Positions 9,390-18,251 of a stretch of 64,000 nt of DNA are shown here, in pieces. Both the position numbers and the translations under genes were made by a program. This DNA comes from Sphingomonas horti (lineage in GTDB: Bacteria; Pseudomonadota; Alphaproteobacteria; Sphingomonadales; Sphingomonadaceae). The DNA lies in contig NZ_WQMS01000002.1 in NCBI RefSeq assembly GCF_009753715.1, positions 91,774 to 155,773 on the forward strand, written 5' to 3'. The notes beneath the pieces are model-generated. The model saw nothing but the letters and a program-made list of their open reading frames with translations, was not told the origin of the DNA and ran no database searches. Each line of letters starts with the position of its first letter. Position 1 is the stretch's first letter.

Positions 9390-9997
9390 CGGAGACCGAG
9401 GCGCGCGACTGGATCGCGGAGCGGTTCGGCGGGGACAAGCTGGCGCTGCTCGAACGTTATGTGGCGCTGCTGCTCGGCGCGAACGCGACTCAGAATCTGA
9501 TCAGCAAAGCCACCGAACCGGCGGTCTGGTCGCGGCACATTCTCGATTCGGCCCAATTGGTGCGCTTTGCGCCCGGTGCGCGGAGTTGGCTGGATGTCGG
9601 CTCGGGTCCCGGCCTACCGGGCCTGGTGATCGCGATTCTGACCGGCGGCCCGATGCTGCTTGTCGAGCCGCGCCGGAAACGCGTGGAATTCCTGCTCGAC
9701 GTGGTGTTGCAGCTGGGGCTCGACTGGGTTGCTGTCCGTCAGGCCAGCATCGAGCGCGTGACGGACCAGCGTTTCGGCGCGATCACTGCGCGCGCTTATG
9801 CGCCGCTGCCCACGATCTTTGCATCCACCATTCAACTCACAGATTCGTCCACGATTTGGATCCTGCCGAAAGGGCGGAGTGCCGCGCGGGAACTGGATGC
9901 AGCGCGCGAGGCGTGGCAAGGTGTGTTCCACGTGGAACAAAGCCTGACGAACGCGGATTCCAGGATCATCGTCGCGACGGGCGTCCGGCCGAGGTGA
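9386..9997 (+). CDS. rsmG: 16S rRNA (guanine527-N7)-methyltransferase RsmG (GidB)
   Basis: RsmG methylates N7 of G527 in the 530 loop of 16S rRNA. The 203-residue protein has the S-adenosylmethionine motif [15 protein letters not shown] and the ITARAYAPL motif of the family. The GTG start overlaps the mnmG stop as GTGA. Near the C-terminus the codons for VFHVEQ also form a perfect parS palindrome (9924-9939), so the coding sequence is constrained by a centromere function. This arrangement is also known from other alphaproteobacteria. parA starts two bases after the stop. Confidence 0.95.
   Translation: MTETEARDWIAERFGGDKLALLERYVALLLGANATQNLISKATEPAVWSRHILDSAQLVRFAPGARSWLDVGSGPGLPGLVIAILTGGPMLLVEPRRKRVEFLLDVVLQLGLDWVAVRQASIERVTDQRFGAITARAYAPLPTIFASTIQLTDSSTIWILPKGRSAARELDAAREAWQGVFHVEQSLTNADSRIIVATGVRPR
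9924..9939. promoter_or_regulatory. parS: parS centromere site 2, inside rsmG
   Basis: This is a second perfect TGTTCCACGTGGAACA palindrome, identical to the site at 7502 and 2.4 kb from it. It lies within the rsmG coding sequence, 60 bases before parA. Two such sites flanking mnmG-rsmG next to parAB mark the chromosomal partition locus. Confidence 0.92.
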
Positions 9998-9999
9998 GC

Positions 10000-10782
10000 A
10001 TGATCTGTGTCGGCATAGCGAATCAGAAGGGCGGGGTGGGCAAGACCACCACCGCGATCAACGTCGCCACCGCGCTCGCGGCAATCGGCTGGCGCGTGCT
10101 GCTGGTCGATCTGGATCCGCAGGGCAATGCCTCCACCGGCCTCGGGATCGCGCAGTCCGCCCGAAGGTCGAACAGCTATGACCTGCTGACCGGCCAGGCC
10201 GAGCTGGCGGACTGCGTCGTTTCGACGCGGGTGCCGCGCCTCGACGTGATCCCCGCGACGGTCGACCTGTCCGGCGCCGAAATCGAGCTGGTCGAGCTCG
10301 ACCACCGCACTCATCGGCTGCAGCGGGCGCTGGAGGGGCTGAAGCCCCCGCGCTGGGATATCTGCCTGATCGACTGCCCGCCTTCGCTGGGCCTGCTGAC
10401 GATCAATGCGATGGTCGCGGCCGACTCGCTGCTGGTGCCGCTGCAATGCGAGTTCTTTGCGCTGGAGGGGCTGAGCCAGCTCCTGCAGACGATCGAACGT
10501 ATCCGCGCGCGCTTCAACCCGGACCTGTCGATCCTGGGCGTGGCGCTCACCATGTACGACCGCCGCAACAACCTGACCGAGCAGGTGGCGGAGGACGTCC
10601 GCACCTGCCTGGGCGATGTCGTGTTCGAAACCGTGATTCCGCGCAATGTCCGCCTGTCCGAAGCGCCGAGCCACGGCGTGCCGGCGCTGATCTACGACCA
10701 TCGCTGCTCGGGGTCGGAAGCCTATATGGCCTTGGCGCGCGAGCTGCTGGGTCGCCTCCCCGATCTGAAGAGAGCCGCATGA
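10000..10782 (+). CDS. parA: Chromosome partitioning ATPase ParA
   Basis: ParA is the deviant-Walker ATPase that binds DNA as an ATP dimer and pulls ParB-parS complexes towards the pole. The 260-residue protein opens with the deviant Walker A motif KGGVGKTT (from residue 10), then VDLDPQGNAS and DCPPSLGLLT, all diagnostic. Its short length, with no N-terminal helix-turn-helix, marks it as a chromosomal Soj-type ParA. The ATG at 10000 has GAGGTGA just upstream. The longer open frame from 9586 is not needed. The stop overlaps the parB start as ATGA. Confidence 0.97.
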   Translation: MICVGIANQKGGVGKTTTAINVATALAAIGWRVLLVDLDPQGNASTGLGIAQSARRSNSYDLLTGQAELADCVVSTRVPRLDVIPATVDLSGAEIELVELDHRTHRLQRALEGLKPPRWDICLIDCPPSLGLLTINAMVAADSLLVPLQCEFFALEGLSQLLQTIERIRARFNPDLSILGVALTMYDRRNNLTEQVAEDVRTCLGDVVFETVIPRNVRLSEAPSHGVPALIYDHRCSGSEAYMALARELLGRLPDLKRAA

Positions 10783-11666
10783 CCGACGCCGCTGCCCGCA
10801 AACGCCCCACCGGCCTTGGCCGTGGCCTCTCCGCCTTGCTCGGCGAGCAGGTGCGCGAGGAACCGATCGCGCCCGGCGGCGAACGCTCCCCGGGCGTGCG
10901 GACGGTGCCCGTGTCCGAGATCGAGCCGCATCCGGAGCAGCCGCGCCGCCATTTCGACGAAGAAGCGCTCGACGAGCTCGCCCGCTCGATCGAGGCGCGG
11001 GGGCTGATCCAGCCGATCGTGGTGCGGCCTTGGCAGGGCGGTTACCAGATCGTCGCGGGCGAAAGGCGCTGGCGGGCGGCGCAGCGTGCGCGGCTGCATC
11101 AGGTGCCGGTGATCGTTCGTGATTTTGATGAGGCGGAGACGCTGGAGCTCGCGCTGGTCGAGAATATCCAGCGCGAGGATCTGAACGCGATCGAGGAAGC
11201 GGAAGCCTACGCCAAGCTGATCAACCGCTTCGGCCACAGCCAGGAGGCGCTAGGCCGGATCGTCCACAAGTCCCGCAGCCATATCGCCAACCTATTGAGA
11301 TTGCTAGATCTTCCTGCCAGCGTCCGGGCGATGCTGGCCGAGGGCCGGCTGTCGATGGGGCACGCCCGGGCGCTGATCACCGCGCCCGACCCGGAGGCGC
11401 TCGCCGGCCAGGTTGTCGCGCGCGGCCTGTCGGTCCGCGAGACCGAGAAGCTGGCGCAGGAGGCGCGCGCCGCGGCGGCGCGCCCGCCGCGCGCCGGGAA
11501 GGAAGCCGATGCCGACATTGCCGCGCTGGAGCGGCAACTGGGCGACATTCTCGGCCTGAAGGTCAAAATCGCCTATGCGAAGGGCACGGGATCGGTGACG
11601 CTGGGCTTTTCGAGCCTGGACCAGCTCGACCTGATCTGCCAGCGCCTGACCGGCGAGCGGATCTAG
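10779..11666 (+). CDS. parB: Chromosome partitioning protein ParB
   Basis: ParB binds parS, hydrolyses CTP and spreads as a sliding clamp to form the segregation complex. The 295-residue protein has the start PTGLGRGLSALLG found in chromosomal ParB proteins, the CTP-binding motif GERRWRA at about 94-100, ENIQRED at about 128-134, a helix-turn-helix region around KSRSHIANLLRLL, and a C-terminal dimerisation domain. The ATG overlaps the parA stop. Both parS sites lie within 3.3 kb upstream. The open frame extending back into parA is a shadow. Confidence 0.97.
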   Translation: MTDAAARKRPTGLGRGLSALLGEQVREEPIAPGGERSPGVRTVPVSEIEPHPEQPRRHFDEEALDELARSIEARGLIQPIVVRPWQGGYQIVAGERRWRAAQRARLHQVPVIVRDFDEAETLELALVENIQREDLNAIEEAEAYAKLINRFGHSQEALGRIVHKSRSHIANLLRLLDLPASVRAMLAEGRLSMGHARALITAPDPEALAGQVVARGLSVRETEKLAQEARAAAARPPRAGKEADADIAALERQLGDILGLKVKIAYAKGTGSVTLGFSSLDQLDLICQRLTGERI

Positions 11667-11761
11667 CCCGGCTCCCTGGTTGGCGAACGCGCACTGACGC
11701 ATTCGCGCCACAGCATCGACGGAACCGCGCGCGCCCGCTTCCGTTGCAGGTTCCGCGTGAC

Positions 11762-11790
11762 TATATAGCGCCGGCAACCAACAACAGGAG
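11762..11790 (+). promoter_or_regulatory. Candidate -10 box and ribosome binding site of infC
   Basis: TATATA at 11762-11767 is a good -10 box. TTCCGT 17 bases upstream is only a weak -35 match. AGGAG at 11786-11790 is the obvious Shine-Dalgarno sequence. It lies eight bases from the ATC at 11799 but twenty bases from the first ATG at 11811, which decides the infC start in favour of ATC. Confidence 0.5.
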
Positions 11791-11798
11791 CCTCACCT

Positions 11799-12344
11799 AT
11801 CCGTCCTCCCATGATGCGGCGCCCGCTGGCGCCTCCGCCGATGAGCGGTCCGCGATTCAACGAGTTCATCCAGAGCCAGAAGGTCCGGGTGATCGATGAG
11901 AATGGCGAGAATCTCGGCGTGATGTACACCCGCGAAGCGATCGAGCAGGCGCGCGAAGTCGGGCTCGACCTCGTCGAAGTGTCGCCCAACGCCGATCCCC
12001 CCGTCGCCAAGTTCCTCGACGTCGGCAAGTTCAAGTACGAGGCCCAGAAAAAGGCCAACCTCGCTCGCAAGTCGCAGAAGACGCAGGAGATCAAGGAGAT
12101 CAAGATGCGTCCGAACATCGACGACCACGATTATGACACCAAGATGAAGAAGGTCGTCGAGTTCATCGAGGAAGGCGACAAGGTGAAGGTCACCATGCGC
12201 TTCCGTGGCCGCGAGCTCAGCCACGGCCAGCTCGGCATGGCGGTGCTGCAGCGGGTCGCCGAGCAGACCGCGGAGATCGCCAAGGTCGAGGCGCATCCGC
12301 GGATGGAAGGCCGGCAGATGCTGATGGTGCTGGCACCGAAGTAA
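11799..12344 (+). CDS. infC: Translation initiation factor IF-3
   Basis: IF-3 keeps the 30S subunit free and checks start-codon pairing during initiation. The N-domain shows [14 protein letters not shown] and NLGVM, the linker is lysine-rich, and the C-domain has KEIKMRP and [13 protein letters not shown]. The start is called at ATC (11799), because AGGAG lies eight bases before it and codons for RPP lead in frame to the ATG at 11811. Rare AUU or AUC starts are a known trait of infC, used for self-repression. The ATG at 11811 (177 residues) is the alternative. rpmI and rplT, often downstream of infC, are absent here. Confidence 0.93.
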   Translation: MRPPMMRRPLAPPPMSGPRFNEFIQSQKVRVIDENGENLGVMYTREAIEQAREVGLDLVEVSPNADPPVAKFLDVGKFKYEAQKKANLARKSQKTQEIKEIKMRPNIDDHDYDTKMKKVVEFIEEGDKVKVTMRFRGRELSHGQLGMAVLQRVAEQTAEIAKVEAHPRMEGRQMLMVLAPK

Positions 12345-12420
12345 TCGCGCCCGTAGGGACGCGGCCTTGCCGTAGCGTCAATGTCGCACACGGCCTGAAC
12401 ACTGTTGCACAAAGGTCGCA

Positions 12421-12444
12421 TGCGCCGGGAAATCTCCCGGCGCA
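12421..12444. other. Stem-loop downstream of infC
   Basis: TGCGCCGGGA and TCCCGGCGCA form a perfect ten-base-pair stem with an AATC loop, 76 bases after the infC stop. No T-run follows on the plus strand, so it is a doubtful intrinsic terminator. It may end the infC transcript with Rho, or be the first hairpin of the receptor leader described next. Confidence 0.6.
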
Positions 12445-12457
12445 GGGCTGTGTTGTA

Positions 12458-12520
12458 GATGTTACGGAGCCGTGATTCTAACATCCTCCCCAAATAGTCA
12501 GTGGGTTCCTGGGGAGGATG
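12458..12520 (+). promoter_or_regulatory. Leader with mutually exclusive hairpins covering the ribosome binding site of the TonB-dependent receptor
   Basis: CATCCTCCCC (12482-12491) pairs perfectly over ten bases with GGGGAGGATG (12511-12520), which holds the whole Shine-Dalgarno sequence and the first ATG of the receptor gene. GATGTTA (12458-12464) can instead pair with TAACATC (12479-12485). The two helices share bases 12482-12485, so they cannot both form. This is the arrangement of a switch controlling translation. No known riboswitch consensus was recognised. The pairing is seen directly, and the regulatory role is inference. Confidence 0.55.
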
Positions 12521-12523
12521 ACG

Positions 12524-15289
12524 ATGACGAAGACCAATTGGCTGCTGTCCGCGGCCCTGTTCGCGCTTGCCGCGCCGGTTCACGCACAAGACACGCAAAG
12601 CGCCTCGTCGACGGCCGCACCGGCCGCCGCCGAACAGGCTGCCAATGCCGGCGACATCATCGTCACTGCAACTCGCCGCGCCGAAGCGCTGTCGGACGTG
12701 CCGATCGCGGTGTCGGCGGTCTCGTCGGAGTCGCTGCAGAACTCGGGCGCCAGCGACATCCGCCAGCTGAACCAGCTCGCGCCGTCGCTGCTGGTCTCGT
12801 CGACCGGTTCGGAAGCGAACGGCTCCGCGCGCATCCGCGGCATCGGCACGGTCGGCGATAATCCGGGCCTGGAAAGCTCGGTCGCGGTGTTCGTCGACGG
12901 CGTCTATCGGTCGCGTTCGGGCATCGGCCTCAACGAGCTGGGCGAAGTGGAGCGGATCGAGGTGCTGCGCGGCCCGCAGGGGACGCTGTTCGGCCGCAAC
13001 GCCTCGGCCGGCCTCATCCACATCATTACCAAGAAGCCGAGCTTCACCTTCGGCGGCTTCGGCGAGTTCAACTACGGCAACTTCGACTATATCCGCGCGT
13101 CCGGCGCCGTCACCGGGCCGCTGACCGAAACGCTCGCGGCTCGGCTGGACGCCGTCTATGTCAACCGCGACGGCTTCTACCACGACGTCACCAACAACAC
13201 CGACGTCAACGACCGCAATCGCTACTTCGTGCGCGGCCAGCTGCTGTACGAACCGAGCCAGGACCTGTCGGTCCGGATCATCGGCGATTACACTCACCGC
13301 AACGAGAAATGCTGCGGCGCCGTCTATATCGACAGCAGCGTCGACCCGGCCAACCGCAACCTGCTCGATCCGACCAAGAACAGCATCATCAACGCGCTGC
13401 TGGGTCTTGGCGAGCCGGCGGCGGCGTTCAGCAATCCGTTCAGCCGCAACATCTATCCGACGCCCGGCCGCAGCTACAAAGGCATCACCAGGGATTGGGG
13501 CCTCTCAGGCGAGGTGAACTGGAATCTGGGCGGGGCGACCCTGACCTCGATCACTGCCTATCGCGACTATACGTCGAACCAGGGATCGGACACCGACTAT
13601 TCGTTCGTCGATATCCTATACCGCGCGCCGGGCAAGTCCGCCTATCAGCGCGAATTCCGCACCTTCACGCAGGAATTGCGGCTGCAGGGCTCGGCCTTCG
13701 ACAGCAAGCTCGACTGGCTGGTCGGCGCCTATTTCGCGCGTGAAAAGCTCGACCTGACCGACAATCTGAAGTTCGGCAGCCAGTATGGCCGCTTCGCCAC
13801 CTGCCGCCTGGTCGGCGCGTTCGGCTTCCCCTCCAGCTTCTTCAGTCCCGGCAGCACTGCCTGCCTCAGCCCGACCGGCCGCGCGGTGTTGAGCAACGCG
13901 CTGGCCCCCGCTGTAAACTCGCCGTTCGGCGCTGCCGGGCCGGCGATCGTCGCGGGCTTCGACCGGCTCGACAGCATCAATAACCTGGGCGACAACAATG
14001 CGCTCTATCGCCAGAACGACACGAACTACGCCTTCTTCACGCACAACATCTTCCACGTGACCGACACGTTCGACGTCACGCTGGGCCTGCGCTACACGCA
14101 TGACCGCAAGAAGTTCGCCGCGTCGTTCAACAACACCAACACTGTGTGCCCGGTGCAGCAGGCGAACCTGACGCCGTTCCTGACCACGCCGCTGTCAGCG
14201 GCGGCGGGCGCACTGATCAACCTCAGCTGCCAGGGCAACGCGACGTCGGAGCTGAACGGCGTCACCATCAACGACAAGCGCGGCGAAAGCGAGTTCACCG
14301 GCACCGCGGTCGCGTCGTGGAAGCCGTCGCCGGACTGGCTGCTCTATGCGAGCTATTCGCGCGGCTACAAGGCGGGCGGGTTCAACCTCGATCGCTCCGC
14401 GCTGAAGCCGCCGATCTTCATCGTGAACGGCGTGCCGACGACGACGTTCGCGGCCGCGGGCGGCGCGCAGGCGCTGGTCGGCAACCTCCAGTTCGACCAG
14501 GAGATCAACGACGCCTATGAAGTGGGCGTCAAATATTCGAGTCGGATGTTCTCGCTGAACATCGCCGCGTTCCACCAGCGCTTCTCCGACTTCCAGCTGA
14601 ACACGTTCAACGGCTCGGTCTTCCTGGTCCAGAACATCAACGGCTGCTCGCTGGACCTGGCCGGCGCGGACCGCGACACCAGCGCCGCCACCGGCTCCTG
14701 CCCGAAGAACAAGGTCGGGCCCGGCGTGTTCTCGAGCGGCGTCGAAATCGAAAGCTCGATTCGCCCCGCGCGCGACCTGTCGATCGGCCTGGGCGTCACG
14801 GTTGCGAACACCCATTACCGCCACGACCTCGTCGGCAACTCGAACGGCGTACCGCTTGATCCGGCGCTGCGCCGGCTGCCGGGCTCGAAACTGTCCAACG
14901 CGCCGGCGGCGGTCGCGACCGGCTCGCTGACCTGGACGCCGCCGATCGGCGACAGCGGCATCACCGGGCTGTTCTATGTCGATGGCCGCGTGACCAGCGA
15001 CTATAACACCGGTTCCGACCTGTTCCCGCAAAAGCAGCAGGACGGCTATGCGGTCGTCAACGGCCGCATCGGCATCCGCGGTCCGGAGGAGCGCTGGGCG
15101 CTCGAGTTCTTCGTCCAGAACCTGTTCAAGCAGGACTATACCCAGGTTGCGTTCAACACGCCGTTCCAGGCGGGCGCGGCGAACCCCGCGGTCTTCCCGG
15201 AAGCGCAATATCCGGGCGCCTCGCAGATCTTCTCGGCCTTCCTGGCGGAGCCGAGGACCTACGGCGTGACGCTCAGGACGCGATTCTGA
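12524..15289 (+). CDS. TonB-dependent outer-membrane receptor
   Basis: This is a large ligand-gated beta-barrel of about 921 residues that imports a scarce nutrient using TonB energy. A signal peptide ending APVHAQ is followed by a TonB-box-like DIIVTATRR near residue 44, the plug domain with RIRGIGT and VEVLRGPQGTLFGRN-type sequence, and a barrel ending in an aromatic residue (RTRF). The ATG at 12524 lies six bases after GGGGAGG and is preferred to the ATG at 12518, which abuts it. No periplasmic-binding or ABC genes adjoin, so the substrate is unknown. It belongs to the broad sphingomonad receptor group often used for iron chelates, sugars or aromatics. Confidence 0.92.
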   Translation: MTKTNWLLSAALFALAAPVHAQDTQSASSTAAPAAAEQAANAGDIIVTATRRAEALSDVPIAVSAVSSESLQNSGASDIRQLNQLAPSLLVSSTGSEANGSARIRGIGTVGDNPGLESSVAVFVDGVYRSRSGIGLNELGEVERIEVLRGPQGTLFGRNASAGLIHIITKKPSFTFGGFGEFNYGNFDYIRASGAVTGPLTETLAARLDAVYVNRDGFYHDVTNNTDVNDRNRYFVRGQLLYEPSQDLSVRIIGDYTHRNEKCCGAVYIDSSVDPANRNLLDPTKNSIINALLGLGEPAAAFSNPFSRNIYPTPGRSYKGITRDWGLSGEVNWNLGGATLTSITAYRDYTSNQGSDTDYSFVDILYRAPGKSAYQREFRTFTQELRLQGSAFDSKLDWLVGAYFAREKLDLTDNLKFGSQYGRFATCRLVGAFGFPSSFFSPGSTACLSPTGRAVLSNALAPAVNSPFGAAGPAIVAGFDRLDSINNLGDNNALYRQNDTNYAFFTHNIFHVTDTFDVTLGLRYTHDRKKFAASFNNTNTVCPVQQANLTPFLTTPLSAAAGALINLSCQGNATSELNGVTINDKRGESEFTGTAVASWKPSPDWLLYASYSRGYKAGGFNLDRSALKPPIFIVNGVPTTTFAAAGGAQALVGNLQFDQEINDAYEVGVKYSSRMFSLNIAAFHQRFSDFQLNTFNGSVFLVQNINGCSLDLAGADRDTSAATGSCPKNKVGPGVFSSGVEIESSIRPARDLSIGLGVTVANTHYRHDLVGNSNGVPLDPALRRLPGSKLSNAPAAVATGSLTWTPPIGDSGITGLFYVDGRVTSDYNTGSDLFPQKQQDGYAVVNGRIGIRGPEERWALEFFVQNLFKQDYTQVAFNTPFQAGAANPAVFPEAQYPGASQIFSAFLAEPRTYGVTLRTRF

Positions 15290-15297
15290 CCTAAAGT

Positions 15298-15460
15298 CCT
15301 CCCCTCAGCACGGCTGAGGGGAGGGGGACCGCTCGGCGGAGCCGAGTGGTGGAGGGGCCGACCGCGGAGCGGGCGGAAACACCCTCCCCCGGCTCAAGGC
15401 CGGGGTCCGGGCCCCTCCACCGCCTTCGGCGGTCCCCCTCCCCGAGCAAGCTCGGGGAGG
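15298..15460. repeat. Composite palindromic repeat between convergent genes
   Basis: Two perfect hairpins bound the element, CCTCCCCTCAGC with GCTGAGGGGAGG at 15298-15324 and CCTCCCCGAGC with GCTCGGGGAGG at 15437-15460. Inside, GGTGGAGGGGCC and GGCCCCTCCACC are also complementary, so the 163 bases fold as a nested cruciform. ATTTATT follows the second hairpin, so it can serve as a terminator for the receptor gene. It resembles other sphingomonad intergenic repeats. A shorter relative sits at 42911. Confidence 0.8.
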
Positions 15461-15468
15461 ATTTATTC

Positions 15469-18213
15469 CTACGCCGCCGCCTTCTCCGGCAGGCCCTCCG
15501 CAGCGTCCAGCAGGCGCTTCTCCAGGCCTTTCAGCCGCGCCGGCGTGGTGATCTTCGCTCCCAGCAGGTCGGTCACGTAGAAAGTGTCGACCGCGCGCTC
15601 GCCGTAAGTGGCGATATGGGCGGAATGGATCGTCACCTTCGACTGGAACAGCCCATAGGCGAGCGCATAGAGCAAAGCCGGCCTGTCGCGGGCATTGACC
15701 TCCACGACCGTGAACCGGTTCGAGGCATTGTTGTCGATCAGCACGTTGGCGGCGATCGGAAAGGCCTCGGCGCGCGCGCGGGGCAAAGGCTTGGCGGCCA
15801 GTCTCTCCGGCAGGCGCGTCCGGTTGGCCAGGGCATCCTCGATTCCCGCTTTCAGCCGGTCCAGCCGCTTGCGCTCGTCGAACGGGCGGCCGAACGGGTC
15901 CTGCACCAGCACATTGTCGAGCGCCATGCCGTCCCGCGTGGTGTGGATGCGGGCGTCGATGATGCTGCCGCCGGCCAGGTGGATCGCGCCGGCGATGCGG
16001 TAGAACAGCCCCGGATGATCGCTGGCATAGACGGTGACCAGCGTCGCCCCCCGCTCCGGATCGATCGAGGCGGCGATCGACAGCCGCCCGTCGCCGGCCG
16101 CGGCGATATGGCGGACATTGGCCTCCAGAATGTCGATCGGCTCGGCGATCCAGTAGGATTCGGGCAGGCGCCCGGCGAGCGCCGCGAACTCCCGCTCGCT
16201 CCAGCCGAGCTGCCCGGCGACGGCGCGCTGCTTCGCTGCGATGCGTTCCTTGCGCCCGGTCTGCTTGTGGCCCAGGCGCAGCACTTCCTCGGCGCCTTCG
16301 AACAGATCGGTCAGCAGCTGCCGTTTCCAGCTGTTCCAGACGCCGGGCCCGACCGCGCGAATGTCGACGATGGTTAGCACCAGCAGCAGCTTCAGCCGCT
16401 CCGGGCTCTGCACCGCCGCCGCGAAGTCGGTGATGGTCTTGAAGTCCGACAGGTCACGCTTGAACGCGGTCGCGGACATCAGCAGGTGATGGCGGACCAG
16501 CCAGGCCACCGTCTCCGTTTCCGCCGCGCTGAGACCGAGCCGGGGGCATAGCTGCTGCGCGACTTCGGCGCCCAGCACGCTGTGGTCCCCGCCGCGGCCC
16601 TTGGCGATGTCGTGCAGCAGCACCGCCACATAGAGCGCCCGGCGCGAGACGATATGCCGGATGATCGCGGTCGAGATCGGGTGGTCGTCCTTCAGCGTGC
16701 CGTGTTCGATCTGCGCAAGCAGGCCGATCGCTCGGATCGTGTGCTCGTCGACCGTATAATGATGGTACATGTCGAACTGGGTCTGCGCGACGACGCGGCC
16801 GAAATCGGGCACGAAGCGGCCGAACACGCCGGCCTCGTTCATCCATCGCAGCACCGTCTCCGGATCGCGCGGGCTCGTCAGCACGTCCAGGAACAACGCG
16901 TTGGCGCGCGGATCGCGGCGCACCTTCGCGTCGATCAGCCGCGCGTCGCGCCGTGCGCAGCGGACCGCGCCGGGATGAAGCTCGAGCCCGTGCCTGTCCG
17001 CCAGCGCGAACATCTCGATCAGCCGCACCGGATCCTGCTCGAAGAAGTCGTCGGACGGCAGCGCGAGCCGGCCGCGCACCAGCCGGAAGCCGTTCAGCTT
17101 GCGCGGCCGCCTCGGGATCGCCGCCAGCGTGAACCGGCGCCCGGGCCGGGCGAATTGCTCGTCCAGATGGGCGAGGAACAGGCCGGTCAGGTCGCCGACC
17201 GTCTTCGCCTGCAGGAAATAGTAATGCATGAACCGCTCGACCGCGGATTTTCCCGGCCGCGTCGCATAGTTCATCCGCTCCGCGATCTCGCGCTGATAGT
17301 CGAAGGTCAGCCGCTCCTCCGCGCGCCCGGCGATCATGTGCAGGTGGCAGCGCACCGCCCACAGGAAATTCTCGGCGCGCTGGAACTGGTGCAGCTCCTC
17401 GGGCGTCAGCAGTCCCGCCGCGACCAGCCCCGCGACCGAATCGACGCGGTGGACGTATTTGCCGATCCAGAACAGCGTGTGGAGGTCGCGCAGGCCCCCC
17501 TTGCCTTCCTTGACATTGGGCTCGACGACATAGCGGCTGTCGCCCATCCGCTGGTGGCGCTCGTTGCGCTCCTCCAGCTTGGCCGCGACGAACGCCCGGT
17601 CGGTGCCGGCGACCACTTCGCGGCGGAAGCGGGCAACGCCTTCGTCGTTGAGCGCCGGGTCGCCCCAGATGAACCGGCCTTCCAGCAGCGCGGTGCGCAC
17701 GGTCAGGTCGCTCTGCGCCATCCGTACCATGTCGTCGAGCGAGCGGCTCGAATGGCCGACCTTCAGCCCCAGGTCCCACAGCGTGTAGAGCATCGATTCG
17801 ATGACCTGCTCGACCCAGCCCGTCTGCTTCCATGGCGTCAGGAACATGATGTCGACGTCCGAATAGGGCGCCATTTCGCCGCGCCCATAGCCGCCGACAC
17901 CCAGCAGCGCGATCCGTTCGCCCGCGGTCGGGTTGCTGACCGGATAGAGGCGCTGCGTGGTCAGGTCGAACACCAGGCGCAGGATCTGGTCGACCAGGAA
18001 CGCCTGCGCCGCCGCCGCTTCTATGCCGCGCGACGGGTTCAGCATCAGCCGGTCGGCGATCTCGGCCCGGCCGGTGTCCAGCGCCGCTTTCAGCAGCGCG
18101 ACCACCCGCTGGCGCAGATCGGGGCCGCCTTCCAGCGCCGCGATCGCATCGGCCAGGGCGCGCCGGTCGACGATCGCGCGGCGATTGGGAACGGAGTCGA
18201 GCCGGCTGGCCAT
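15469..18213 (-). CDS. glnD: Bifunctional uridylyltransferase/uridylyl-removing enzyme (PII sensor)
   Basis: GlnD senses glutamine and adds or removes UMP on PII proteins, controlling nitrogen assimilation. The 914-residue protein has the nucleotidyltransferase motif GVGGYGRGE near residue 105 with SDVDIMFL after it, an HD domain with YTVDEHTIRAIG and LLHDIAKGRGGDHS near 533, and two C-terminal ACT domains (HPGLFYRIAGAI and RPALLYALAYGL) that bind glutamine. Motif order and length are complete. The start ATG at 18213 has no rival. It is divergent from a GNAT gene 38 bases away. No PII or glnA gene is present in the window. Confidence 0.96.
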   Translation of the reverse strand: MASRLDSVPNRRAIVDRRALADAIAALEGGPDLRQRVVALLKAALDTGRAEIADRLMLNPSRGIEAAAAQAFLVDQILRLVFDLTTQRLYPVSNPTAGERIALLGVGGYGRGEMAPYSDVDIMFLTPWKQTGWVEQVIESMLYTLWDLGLKVGHSSRSLDDMVRMAQSDLTVRTALLEGRFIWGDPALNDEGVARFRREVVAGTDRAFVAAKLEERNERHQRMGDSRYVVEPNVKEGKGGLRDLHTLFWIGKYVHRVDSVAGLVAAGLLTPEELHQFQRAENFLWAVRCHLHMIAGRAEERLTFDYQREIAERMNYATRPGKSAVERFMHYYFLQAKTVGDLTGLFLAHLDEQFARPGRRFTLAAIPRRPRKLNGFRLVRGRLALPSDDFFEQDPVRLIEMFALADRHGLELHPGAVRCARRDARLIDAKVRRDPRANALFLDVLTSPRDPETVLRWMNEAGVFGRFVPDFGRVVAQTQFDMYHHYTVDEHTIRAIGLLAQIEHGTLKDDHPISTAIIRHIVSRRALYVAVLLHDIAKGRGGDHSVLGAEVAQQLCPRLGLSAAETETVAWLVRHHLLMSATAFKRDLSDFKTITDFAAAVQSPERLKLLLVLTIVDIRAVGPGVWNSWKRQLLTDLFEGAEEVLRLGHKQTGRKERIAAKQRAVAGQLGWSEREFAALAGRLPESYWIAEPIDILEANVRHIAAAGDGRLSIAASIDPERGATLVTVYASDHPGLFYRIAGAIHLAGGSIIDARIHTTRDGMALDNVLVQDPFGRPFDERKRLDRLKAGIEDALANRTRLPERLAAKPLPRARAEAFPIAANVLIDNNASNRFTVVEVNARDRPALLYALAYGLFQSKVTIHSAHIATYGERAVDTFYVTDLLGAKITTPARLKGLEKRLLDAAEGLPEKAAA

Positions 18214-18251
18214 GTCCGCTACATAGGCGTGCGAATGGAAAAGGGGGAGCT

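Noticed and set aside
12345..12520. Cobalamin riboswitch before the TonB-dependent receptor
   Set aside because: No B12-box-like segment or multi-helix junction is visible, and the leader is too short for the full aptamer.
14045..14062. TTCCACGTGA in the TonB-dependent receptor gene as a third parS
   Set aside because: Only the central ten bases match and the outer bases do not. It is coding sequence without palindromic arms.
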